A stretch of DNA of 64,000 bases, from NCBI GenBank assembly GCA_965249175.1, contig OZ252227.1, positions 992,001-1,056,000 of the forward strand. The letters are read 5' to 3'. The notes below the pieces were generated by a model. That model made no database searches, was not told the DNA's origin, and saw only the letters and a list, made by a program, of their open reading frames with translations. How positions within the stretch are numbered: position 1 is the first letter of the stretch; every line of letters begins with the position of its first letter. A program made the translations under genes and the position numbers. The DNA comes from CAZYFH01 sp965249175. GTDB taxonomy: Bacteria > Acidobacteriota > Vicinamibacteria > Vicinamibacterales > UBA8438. Below, one piece after another: positions 8,596 to 16,622 of this stretch.

Positions 8596-11388
8596 TCAAT
8601 CTTCCCCGACGTGCTCTGAAATAAACGCCCTCGCCTCGTCCCGAAGCCTCACGATCTCGGGCCAGTCGCCACCGGTGGCCTTGAGCGGTTCGCCGAAGGT
8701 CACACTGATCGGACCCGGCCGTAGCATCCACGTCTCTGCGGGCCAGATGTGCCGCGTCCCGCGAATGGCCACCGGCACGACGGGGCACCGGCTGTCGACG
8801 GCCGCGCGAAACGCGCCGAGCCGAAACGGCAGGAGCTGCGGCGCCACGTCAAAGGTTCCCTCGGGAAACACAAACAATGACTCGCCGGCGCCCAAGGGGG
8901 CCAGGATGTCACCTGCGCCCTCGATCCGCTCCGAGAGGTGGCGTTTCTCGAGGCGGATATGACCACCCTTCCTGATGGCCATGGCGAGGATGGGATAGCG
9001 CGACAGGCGACCCTTGACCGCGAACCGGGCACCGATGGGGAGGAGCCCCATCACCAACGCCGGGTCGAGGAAGCTGGCGTGATTGGCGACGAGCACGCAC
9101 GGCTCGTCCAGGGGCACCCGGTCGCGGCCGGCGACCTCCACGCGGCATCCGGCGAGCGCGAGCACCAGGCGCGTCCAGCGGCCAACCAGACCATCGATCC
9201 AGCGGCCGGACGGGCCAAGCGCCATCACGCCGAACGTGGGGAGTCCGGTGGCCATGATCACGCAGGCGACGTAGGCGGTATAGAGGCCCTGCGCGCATGT
9301 ACGCGCGCCGCGGGAGCCCGCGCCGACCGCCGCGACGCCGAGCAGGCGGAGCCATTGCCCGACGACCGATGGCGGCCGTCGATCGATCCGATTCGCGACG
9401 AAGGCGTCGCGTGTCGCGGACCGGCGTATCTTGCCGCTCGAGGTCTTCGGCACCGACCCGGGCGGACCGAGCACCACGCGATCAGGCGCGAGACCGAGCG
9501 CATCCGTCACTCTGGCGATCACCGCCGACTGGATGGCGCGGCGCTCCTCGGTGTCGCTAGCTCGGGTTTCGGCCACGATCACGAAACGCTCGGTGCCGCG
9601 TGTCGGGTCGGTGACCCCGAACGCCGCGACGCATCCGGTGCGCACGCCCGAGACGTCGCCGACGATCTCCTCGACTTCGTGCGGATGGACGTTGCGACCC
9701 CCGGTGATGATGAGGTCTTTCCGACGTCCGGTCAGAAACAGCTCGCCATCGGCGACGTAGCCGAGGTCGCCGGTTTCGAGCCAGCCGTCGCGGCCGATGA
9801 GCTCGCCGGTGGCGTCGGGGTTCCGGTAGTAGCCAGCCGTCGCCGACGGTCCGCGAAAGCGAATGCGCCCCTCCCGGCGCTCGGTCGTTCGCGCCCCCTC
9901 CGTGTCGACCACCCGCACCTCGTGATCCGGCAGCGCGCGCCCACACGAGACGAAGCGAAGCGCCGTCGCGTCGCCGTCCGGCGCGGGCGCCGCGTGCCCG
10001 GTGCGTTCGAACTCCGCGCGCGCAATCCGATCCACACGCGTCGGTCGGCCGACGGGTGGCATCGCCAGACCGACGGCGCACTCGGCAAGACCGTAGACCG
10101 GCATCACGGCTCCTGGATCGAGGCCGTAGGGGGCGAAGCGCGAGGTGAAGCGCTCGAGGGTGTCGGGCGACACCGCCTCGGACCCGTTGAGCAGCACGCG
10201 CACTGCGCTGAGGTCGAGGCCTTCGAGCTCCGCGTCGGTGACACGATGCGCGCAGAGGTCGTAGGCGAAGTTGGGTGCCGGCGACAACGTGCCGCGGTGG
10301 GCGTGCAGCGTGTGCAGCCACCGTGCCGGCCGCGCGAGAAACGCGAGCGGCGACATCAACGCGAGCGGCGTGCCGCAGTACATGGTGGCGAGCCAGGACC
10401 CGATGAGACCCATGTCGTGATAGAGCGGGAGCCAGCTGACCCCGACATCGTGAGGTCCGATGGCCAGACCCGCCTGGATCGCGCGGATGTTCGCGAGGAG
10501 GTTGTCGTGAGACAGGAGGACGCCCTTCGGATGCCCGGTGCTGCCCGACGTGTACTGAATGAGCGCCGGGGCGTCGCCGGCGACGCGGCGCGGCGGTGCG
10601 CCGGTGTCGGCGGACAGCTTGTCCACGGTCGCCACCGTCGTGAGCTCGGTTGCCTGGCCGACCAGCATGCTGGCCACGCGCTCGACTTCGGCGAACGTGA
10701 TCATCACGCGGGCACCCGCGTTCTGGAGGATGCCGATCTGTCGGCGCACGTACTCTTCAATCCGGTCTGCCCGAAACGGCGGATACAGGGGGACCGGGAT
10801 GGCCCCAGCCATCAATGCGCCAAAGAACGCCGGGAAAAACGCCGGCTCCGTGCGCAGCATGATCGCCACGGTGTCACGGTGCCGGATGCCGTGATCTGCG
10901 AGGCCGCGCGCGACCCGGCTCGCCTCGTCCCACAACCATTGGTAGCTGAGCGGTGTTTCGTCTGCGTCCTCGCCGCGCAAATGGATGTGGACGCGCTCGG
11001 GCGTGCGCTCGACGTGCCACGCGAGCGCCTCGACGAGCGTGTTCGCCGCCGGCGGAGGGACCGCGGTGGCGTCGCGCTCGGTGCGCGCGGCGGGCACGGC
11101 ATCGGCGGCGCCAGGGTCCGCGTGCGTGATCGCGAGCGCGAGATCGCGTGACGTCTCCGCATCGGCCATCGCCGCGTCGCCGAGGCGGACGCCGAAGGCG
11201 TGCTCGAGACGGACCAGGAGCTCGACCCGTTCAAGACTGCTGATGCCGAGGTCACGCTCGAGCCCGTCGTCGAGCCGGGCGTGCGTCGGTGCGCCCGTGC
11301 CGCGCAGCTCGCCGACCAGCTCGGTCACGACCTCGAGCACTCGGTCCTCGACGGTGCTCAGGGCGGCCGTTGGCGGCGGTGTGGGCAT
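8596..11388 (-). CDS. Acyl carrier / fatty acyl-AMP ligase / lysophospholipid acyltransferase fusion
   Basis: This 930-residue protein has three domains. Residues ~10-90 are an acyl carrier domain with DLGISSLERVELL; Ser51 is the likely phosphopantetheine site. Residues ~115-670 are an AMP-forming fatty acyl ligase of the FAAL type, with YTSGSTGHPKG, WLPLYHDMGLIG and a LTGRRKDLI hinge. Residues ~720-925 are a PlsC-like acyltransferase with the HX4D motif at His770-Asp775 and FPEGT at 841-845. In one chain it could activate a fatty acid, load it on its own carrier and pass it to a lysophospholipid or glycerol acceptor. E. coli Aas combines acyltransferase and ligase in the opposite order and without this carrier. 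ATG 11388 was preferred over an upstream TTG. Acceptor and acyl length are unknown. Confidence 0.88.
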   Translation of the reverse strand: MPTPPPTAALSTVEDRVLEVVTELVGELRGTGAPTHARLDDGLERDLGISSLERVELLVRLEHAFGVRLGDAAMADAETSRDLALAITHADPGAADAVPAARTERDATAVPPPAANTLVEALAWHVERTPERVHIHLRGEDADETPLSYQWLWDEASRVARGLADHGIRHRDTVAIMLRTEPAFFPAFFGALMAGAIPVPLYPPFRADRIEEYVRRQIGILQNAGARVMITFAEVERVASMLVGQATELTTVATVDKLSADTGAPPRRVAGDAPALIQYTSGSTGHPKGVLLSHDNLLANIRAIQAGLAIGPHDVGVSWLPLYHDMGLIGSWLATMYCGTPLALMSPLAFLARPARWLHTLHAHRGTLSPAPNFAYDLCAHRVTDAELEGLDLSAVRVLLNGSEAVSPDTLERFTSRFAPYGLDPGAVMPVYGLAECAVGLAMPPVGRPTRVDRIARAEFERTGHAAPAPDGDATALRFVSCGRALPDHEVRVVDTEGARTTERREGRIRFRGPSATAGYYRNPDATGELIGRDGWLETGDLGYVADGELFLTGRRKDLIITGGRNVHPHEVEEIVGDVSGVRTGCVAAFGVTDPTRGTERFVIVAETRASDTEERRAIQSAVIARVTDALGLAPDRVVLGPPGSVPKTSSGKIRRSATRDAFVANRIDRRPPSVVGQWLRLLGVAAVGAGSRGARTCAQGLYTAYVACVIMATGLPTFGVMALGPSGRWIDGLVGRWTRLVLALAGCRVEVAGRDRVPLDEPCVLVANHASFLDPALVMGLLPIGARFAVKGRLSRYPILAMAIRKGGHIRLEKRHLSERIEGAGDILAPLGAGESLFVFPEGTFDVAPQLLPFRLGAFRAAVDSRCPVVPVAIRGTRHIWPAETWMLRPGPISVTFGEPLKATGGDWPEIVRLRDEARAFISEHVGED

Positions 11389-11399
11389 ACGTAGCAACT

Positions 11400-11569
11400 C
11401 TAGTGCACCGCCGTCGAGCTACGCCCTCAACGTCGGGCCCGCAGCACACCCATCCGCGGCGTTGCCACTCCTCGACAGACGTCCTGTCTGCCTTCGTCGC
11501 GGCGCCTTGCGGCCGGGCGCGCTGCGAGCCCGACGTTGGGACCGTAGCGCGACGGTGGTGGTGCACCAG
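11400..11569. repeat. 170-bp palindromic intergenic element, copy 1
   Basis: The arms 11400-11445 and 11521-11569 are imperfect inverted repeats; for example CTAGTGCACC at the left end pairs with GGTGCACCAG at the right, and AACGTCGGGC pairs with GCCCGACGTT. The centre contains GCGTTGC at 11459 and CGTCGCGGCGCCTTGC at 11495. The same length, arm-core-arm design and related core words recur at 58196-58365, so both belong to one dispersed repeat family. It fills the gap between the fusion gene and the first cyclophilin gene. No ORF is credible inside. Confidence 0.75.
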
Positions 11570-11607
11570 CGCACGCCTTTGGGCCCACGGGGGTTCGAGG
11601 GCGGAGC

Positions 11608-12201
11608 CTAGTCTTCTACGCGTCGGATCGTGGTGATGCGCACCGTCTCACGGGGCACATTGTCCATGTCGTTGGCGGTGTGCGTGGCGACTCCCCGGAT
11701 GTCGTCGACAACGTCCATCCCCTCGCTGACCCGTCCGAACACGGCGTAACCGAACCCCCGCTGGGTGGTATTGCGGTGATCGAGCGAGCCGTTGTCCTCC
11801 ACATTGATGAAGAACTGCGAGCTCGCGGAATTGGGTGCCGCCGTGCGCGCCATGGCGACCGTGCCACGCTGGTTCTCGAGCCCGTTGGTTGCCTCGTTGA
11901 GGATGCCGCCGCGCAGCCCATCCATCTTGCGCTCCAGGTCCTCCGTGAGGCCACCTCCCTGGATCATGAAGTTTCGGATGACGCGATGGAAGACGGTGCC
12001 GTCGTAGTAGCCGGCCTGCACATAGGTGAGGAAGTTGGCCACCGAGACCGGCGCGGCGCTGCGCAGCAGCTCGACGGTGATGTCGCCCATCGATGTCTCG
12101 ATGACAACCCGCGGGTTCGCTGGAGGCTCCTGCGCGGCGGCCCCACTGGGCGCGCCGGCGAGCCACATGGAGACGAGGCACGCGGTGACGGTGAATCGCA
12201 T
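11608..12201 (-). CDS. Exported peptidyl-prolyl isomerase (cyclophilin type), copy 1
   Basis: Cyclophilins catalyse cis-trans isomerisation of peptide bonds before proline. After a signal peptide ending near GAPSGAAAQ, the mature chain shows VIETSMGDITVELL, FHRVIRNFMIQGGG with the catalytic Arg and the Gln and Phe of the active site, ANSASSQFFIN-like SASSQFFINV, and GYAVFGRV. It is therefore probably active in the periplasm. ATG 12201 has GAGAG upstream; a GTG at 12216 is possible but would lengthen the signal peptide N-terminus. The gene follows a paralogue by 21 bp on the same strand. Confidence 0.9.
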   Translation of the reverse strand: MRFTVTACLVSMWLAGAPSGAAAQEPPANPRVVIETSMGDITVELLRSAAPVSVANFLTYVQAGYYDGTVFHRVIRNFMIQGGGLTEDLERKMDGLRGGILNEATNGLENQRGTVAMARTAAPNSASSQFFINVEDNGSLDHRNTTQRGFGYAVFGRVSEGMDVVDDIRGVATHTANDMDNVPRETVRITTIRRVED

Positions 12202-12222
12202 GTGTCTCTCTTCCACGACCGG

Positions 12223-12801
12223 CTATTGCTCGGTGACCGAGTTGATGATGACCGCGTCGACCGGGACGTTCTGATGCGGCCCCTGGTTCGTGACCGAGAC
12301 CGCCGCAATCGCATCGAGGACGTCCAAGCCGTCCGTGACCCGCCCGAACACCGCGTACCCATAGCCCCGCGGGTCGGTGCTCCGGTGATTGAGACTCCCG
12401 TTGTCGACCGTGTTGATGAAGAACTGCGCCGTCGCGCTGTCCACGGCGGGCGTTCGGGCCATGGCAATCGTGCCGCGCTCGTTCCGGAGACCGTTGGTCG
12501 CCTCGTTCTTGATCGCGGCCCGGGTAGCCTTCTCGCCCATATCGGGCGTAAACCCGCCGCCCTGGATCATGAAGTCCTGGATGACACGGTGAAAAATCGT
12601 CCCCGCGAAGAATCCGTCGTTGGCGTACGTCAGAAAGTTCTCGACGGAGATCGGGGCCTGATCGCGAAACAGCTCGACCGTCATGCTGCCGAGACTTGTC
12701 TCGATGACGGCGACCGGGTTGCTCTGGGCGGACGCGTCAGCCGCGGTTCCACCGGTCATCGCGGTCAGGACTCCGGTAACTAGCAATGCGCGAGACGACA
12801 T
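12223..12801 (-). CDS. Exported peptidyl-prolyl isomerase (cyclophilin type), copy 2
   Basis: This 192-residue cyclophilin has its own signal peptide (cleavage probably after ADASAQ) and the same active-site blocks as its neighbour: IFHRVIQDFMIQGGG, TAQFFINTVDNGSL and GYAVFGRV. The two proteins can be aligned without gaps over most of their length, so they arose by tandem duplication. Distances suggest one transcript starting upstream of 12801. A perfect 6-bp inverted repeat at 12838-12851 lies between this start and the divergent DUF349 gene and may control both. Confidence 0.9.
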   Translation of the reverse strand: MSSRALLVTGVLTAMTGGTAADASAQSNPVAVIETSLGSMTVELFRDQAPISVENFLTYANDGFFAGTIFHRVIQDFMIQGGGFTPDMGEKATRAAIKNEATNGLRNERGTIAMARTPAVDSATAQFFINTVDNGSLNHRSTDPRGYGYAVFGRVTDGLDVLDAIAAVSVTNQGPHQNVPVDAVIINSVTEQ

Positions 12802-12837
12802 GTAGGGAGCCCCTGGCGGCCTCCGACGATCGCGTAG

Positions 12838-12851
12838 TTGGATTTATCCAA
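12838..12851. promoter_or_regulatory. Short inverted repeat, possible operator
   Basis: TTGGATTTATCCAA has perfect 6-bp arms (TTGGAT/ATCCAA) around two bases. It lies 36 bp upstream of the second cyclophilin start in the 210-bp divergent gap. The surrounding bases are clearly AT-richer than average, as expected of a promoter region. No regulator can be named. Confidence 0.35.
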
Positions 12852-13011
12852 TATCATGAATCTTGAATCCAATGAACCGGGATTTCGTTGGCCTGGCGGG
12901 ACTGCGTTCCGCGATGAGGCTCGCGTGTCTCGCACGGTTCCAACGAAAGTTAAGCCCAAAAGTCGGTCCCGAGTATGCATAATCTCCCACAGGCTGTCCA
13001 CCCTGCGCCCT

Positions 13012-15945
13012 ATGCCTATGAAGCTGATCGAACGGTTCCGCACACAGCCCGAATGGCAGAGTGACGACCCGGCGATGCGCGCGAGCGCCGTGCGGGAGCT
13101 CGCCGACGGGGAGCAGGGGCTGCTGGGCGAGATCGCGCGCCAGGACGACGATCCGGGTGTACGCCAGGCGGCGGTGGAGCGCTTGACGGACGCCGCAACC
13201 ATCGCCGACCTCTTGGCGGCGGGCGCCGAGCACGACGAGGGGGTGCTCGGCGCGGCGACGACCGCCGCGCGAAACCTGCTGATTGCCGCGCCGGATGCGA
13301 CGAACACCGATGCGGTCCTGGCGGTGTTGAGCGATGAACGCGACGTGGCGGCCGTGGCCAGGTCCGCGACGACCGAAGCGGTGAGCCGCGCAGCGGCGTC
13401 GCGGCTCACCGATGACAAGGCACTGGGCGCGGTCGCGCGCCGCGCGCGGCACGCAGGCGTCGCGCGAGAGGCGCTCGAGCGGCTCGTTGACCACGACGAG
13501 CTGTCGGCGATTGCGCTGAAGGCGGACGACAAGACGGTTGCGCTGGCAGCGTTTGACCGACTCGTGGCGGGCGACAGCACGCCCGCGGCAGGAACGTTGG
13601 AAGAGATCGCGCGCCGCGCTCGGCACAAGGCTGTGTCGCGCCGCGCCCGTGCCGCCCTGACTGCGCGGGCGACGGACGATGTAGAGCCACCGATCGTGGA
13701 GGATGCGGCTTCGGCGCTGTGCGAGGCTGTCGACGTGCTACGGGCGACCAGCGATCTCGACGCGGGCCGGCACGAGCTCGATCGTGTCGTGCAGCGTTGG
13801 GCGGCACTCGACGCACCCATCCCGCCGGCGGTCGCGTCACGGTTCGCCCAGGCGCGTCGGGCGGTCGAGGACCGATTGCTCGGACTCGAGCTCGTCGCGA
13901 CCCAGACCCGGCAAGCCGACGCCCAGCGGGCCGCCGCACTCGCGCCGCTCGTGTCCTTGTGCGAGCACGTCGAACAGTTGGACGGCCCACTCGCACGTGA
14001 CCACGTCGTTGAGGCGCGGGTACGCTGGGAGGGCCTGATGCTCGCCGACGCGGCCCAGACGACGGTCGACCCGACCGACCGGGAAGAGCTCGCGAGGCGG
14101 TTCGCGGACGCCGGGGTCGCATGCGAACGCCGGCACGACGCGTGGGTGGCACGGCACGAACGCGTGCGCCAGCTCGACTCGCTCATCAACGACATCGAGA
14201 CGGTGGTGCAGACCGAAGATGTCGCCCAGATCAAAGCGCGGTGGCCGGTGCTGGACAAGACGTGGACCACCCTGATGGTCGCCGCGGCGGAGATACCGGC
14301 TGGCGATGCGGAGACCGCTGCGGTGGTGACGGCGCTCGAGCAGCGAAAGGCCGCGGCGGAAGCAGCCCGGCGGGCGCTGTCGGCGCGCGCGCGCGCCGAC
14401 CGCCTTCGCCAGCAGCAGCACAACCTCGCGGCGCTCGACCGGCTCGCGGCCGCCGTCGATGCGTCGGTCGCGGACGATGCACTTCGCCTCGGGGAGGCGG
14501 AGCGGCAGCTTCGCGCGGCGCGTCAGGCGCTCGACAAGCTCCCGCCCGTGCCGACGCGCAATGACCGAGACCACATGACGCAGCGGCTCCGCCGTGGACA
14601 CTCTGCGCTGCTCGGACGCGTCCGCGAGCTCCGCGATTTCGCCGACTGGCAGCAGTGGGCGAATCTCGGTCTCCAAGAGGAGCTGTGCCGGGAAATGGAG
14701 GCGCTGTCGGCCGCGCCACCCGACCGCCCTGAGCTGGACGATGCCCAGCTGGCGGGACGATTCCGTGACCTCATGGAGCGGTGGCGCAAGGTGGCCGATG
14801 TCCCAAAGGACAAGGGGGACGCGCTCTGGCGGCGATTCAAGCAGGCGCACGACGCGGTCTACCCACGATGCCAGGCCTATCTCGATGCGAGGCGTGCCAC
14901 GCGGGCAGAGGGGCTCGCGCGTCGGCAGGCGATCGTCGCTGAGGCGGAAGGTCTCAGCGCGTCCACGGATTGGATGAAGACCGCCCAGCGGCTGACGGCG
15001 CTGCAGGCCGAGTGGAAGGCGCTCGGGCCGGCGCCCCTGAAGGACCAGCGCGCGCTCTGGAACCGATTCCGGACTGCCTGCAGCGGCTTCTTCACGCGCC
15101 GCAAATCCGATCTCGCCGAGCGCAAGAAGCTCTGGACGAAACACCTCGAGCAGAAAGAGGCGTTGTGCGCCCGCGTCGAGGTACTCGGCAGGGCGGACGA
15201 CCTTGGATTGGCCACGGAGGAGGTCAGACGCGCCCAGGCCGAATGGAAGACGATTGGGGCGGTGCGGCGGACACGCTCCGAGGCGGTATGGCAACGCTTT
15301 CGTACCGCTTGCGACGCGGTGTCCGAACGGGTCCAGGACGGTGCGCGCGAGGCGGCCGCAGAGCGGATCGCCACACGAGAGGCGCTCTGCGCCGAGCTCG
15401 AATCCCTGGCGGCCACACGCGAGGGGGCAGGCGATGCGTCGCCGAGCACCGCGCCAGCGTCGGACGTGCTGATCGACACCGTCCGCGACCTCCAGAACAA
15501 GTGGCGACAGGCGGCCGAGGTGCCGCCTGACATCCGGCGACAGCTCGCAACGCGGTTCGGCCGGGCGGTGACCAAGGTGGTCGCCGCTCACCCCGAGGCC
15601 TTTCGAGGGACGGATCTCGATCCAGCACGATTTCTCAAGCGGCTGGAGGCCCTGTGCACGCGAGCCGAGGCGCTCGCGCCGACCGCCGCGCTCGACGACG
15701 CGGGCGCCTCCCCGTCAGAGATTCTCGCGAAGAAGTGGCGCGAGCAGCTCGCCAGCAACACGATGGGAAGCCGCGGCGACGACACGGCCCGACGACGCGC
15801 TGCGGTGGAGGACGTCAAGCGGTTGATGCTCGAGCGGCGCAAGCTCGGCCGGGTGTCCGGTCAGGACGCGCAGACGCTGGATGAGCGATTCCGGCTGGCC
15901 TGTGAGCAGGCGTTCCAGCAGAACCAGGCGCAACGGCCCGGCTGA
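13012..15945 (+). CDS. DUF349 domain protein with N-terminal helical repeats
   Basis: The roughly 977-residue product is almost wholly alpha-helical and charged. The N-terminal third (LIERFRTQPEWQSDDPAMRA, then many ARRARH/AVERL repeats) looks like HEAT-type repeats. The C-terminal half has at least three DUF349 units, for example DWMKTAQRLTALQAEWKALG and RALWNRFRTACSGFFTRRK, and RSEAVWQRFRTACDAVSERV. DUF349 proteins have no agreed function. The frame is open back to 12838, but those extra 58 residues are low in conservation character and cross the likely promoter, so the start was set at the ATG pair 13012/13018. No clear ribosome site is seen. The stop is 1 bp from the convergent glycosylase stop. 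Confidence 0.75.
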   Translation: MPMKLIERFRTQPEWQSDDPAMRASAVRELADGEQGLLGEIARQDDDPGVRQAAVERLTDAATIADLLAAGAEHDEGVLGAATTAARNLLIAAPDATNTDAVLAVLSDERDVAAVARSATTEAVSRAAASRLTDDKALGAVARRARHAGVAREALERLVDHDELSAIALKADDKTVALAAFDRLVAGDSTPAAGTLEEIARRARHKAVSRRARAALTARATDDVEPPIVEDAASALCEAVDVLRATSDLDAGRHELDRVVQRWAALDAPIPPAVASRFAQARRAVEDRLLGLELVATQTRQADAQRAAALAPLVSLCEHVEQLDGPLARDHVVEARVRWEGLMLADAAQTTVDPTDREELARRFADAGVACERRHDAWVARHERVRQLDSLINDIETVVQTEDVAQIKARWPVLDKTWTTLMVAAAEIPAGDAETAAVVTALEQRKAAAEAARRALSARARADRLRQQQHNLAALDRLAAAVDASVADDALRLGEAERQLRAARQALDKLPPVPTRNDRDHMTQRLRRGHSALLGRVRELRDFADWQQWANLGLQEELCREMEALSAAPPDRPELDDAQLAGRFRDLMERWRKVADVPKDKGDALWRRFKQAHDAVYPRCQAYLDARRATRAEGLARRQAIVAEAEGLSASTDWMKTAQRLTALQAEWKALGPAPLKDQRALWNRFRTACSGFFTRRKSDLAERKKLWTKHLEQKEALCARVEVLGRADDLGLATEEVRRAQAEWKTIGAVRRTRSEAVWQRFRTACDAVSERVQDGAREAAAERIATREALCAELESLAATREGAGDASPSTAPASDVLIDTVRDLQNKWRQAAEVPPDIRRQLATRFGRAVTKVVAAHPEAFRGTDLDPARFLKRLEALCTRAEALAPTAALDDAGASPSEILAKKWREQLASNTMGSRGDDTARRRAAVEDVKRLMLERRKLGRVSGQDAQTLDERFRLACEQAFQQNQAQRPG

Positions 15946-15946
15946 A

Positions 15947-16570
15947 TCAACCGTATCCGCAGAGGTAATAGTGCCAGGCCATCCGCGCGGCGACCGATCG
16001 CCAGGGACGCCACGCGGTCGCAATGCGCGCGAGGCGCACCTCGTCCGGCACCCGCCGGAGCCGTTTGAGACGCATCACTGATTTCGTGAGGGCCAGGTCG
16101 GCGACTGGCCACACATCCGGCCGACCGAGCGCCATGATCAGATAGATGTCGGCGGTCCACGGGCCGATGCCCACGACGGCGGTCAGCGTCTCGCGGACAT
16201 CGGCGTCGCTGAGCCGGCGGAGGCGCGTGAGGTCTACACGACCTTGTGCCACCCCGTCGGCCAGCTCGCACACGTAGCGCGCCTTTTGCCGTGTCAAGCC
16301 GGCTGCCTTGAGACCTCGGGTGCCAAACTCCAGCACGCGCTCCGGCGTGACCGCGCCGGTGCGTCGCTGGAGCGCGGCGAACGCTGCCCGGGCCGAGGCG
16401 AGTGAGACCTGCTGTTCCAGGATGATCCGCACGAGCGTCGCGAAGCCGGGTCGGCGCGCCCAGAGCGGCGGTGGGCCGTGCAGCCGCTGCACACGCGCCA
16501 GATCCGCGTCGGCCTCGGCGAGCCGCGCGCTCACGTCACGTAGCGTGGCTTTCGTGATCGCCGGTGTCAT
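15947..16570 (-). CDS. DNA-3-methyladenine glycosylase II (AlkA-like, HhH-GPD)
   Basis: The 207 residues have the helix-hairpin-helix GPD fold of base-excision glycosylases that remove alkylated purines. The hairpin is LTAVVGIGPWTADIYLI, and the catalytic Asp follows in WPVADLAL. An upstream IILEQQVSLASARA is the usual pre-hairpin helix. ATG 16570 was chosen because the longer open frame runs into the divergent helicase gene. It shares the 52-bp intergenic stretch, with its IS-like palindrome, with that helicase; both act in DNA repair. Confidence 0.88.
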   Translation of the reverse strand: MTPAITKATLRDVSARLAEADADLARVQRLHGPPPLWARRPGFATLVRIILEQQVSLASARAAFAALQRRTGAVTPERVLEFGTRGLKAAGLTRQKARYVCELADGVAQGRVDLTRLRRLSDADVRETLTAVVGIGPWTADIYLIMALGRPDVWPVADLALTKSVMRLKRLRRVPDEVRLARIATAWRPWRSVAARMAWHYYLCGYG

Positions 16571-16587
16571 GGGTAGGGCGTAGACTA

Positions 16588-16606
16588 GTGGACTGTAGCA
16601 GTCCAC
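16588..16606. repeat. Palindrome made of two IS630-type terminal octamers
   Basis: GTGGACTG-TAG-CAGTCCAC is a perfect 8-bp inverted repeat. The octamer is identical to both ends of the IS630 element at 62043-63105, and the palindrome is preceded by TA as that element is. It could be a footprint left by an IS630 relative whose middle was lost, or a chance operator for the divergent genes. Confidence 0.5.
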
Positions 16607-16622
16607 GAGCAATGTTCTCCCG

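Noticed and set aside
8938..11151. 737-codon open frame on the plus strand
   Set aside because: Antisense shadow of the ACP/ligase/acyltransferase fusion, whose motifs are unambiguous.
11570..11607. tRNA-like GGGGGTTCGAGGGC
   Set aside because: No acceptor or anticodon arms can be folded around it.
12780..14423. 547-codon Ser/Ala/Arg-rich open frame on the minus strand
   Set aside because: Antisense to the DUF349 gene, low-complexity composition and no ribosome site.
13837..15591. 584-codon open frame on the minus strand
   Set aside because: Antisense shadow in the same GC-rich gene.
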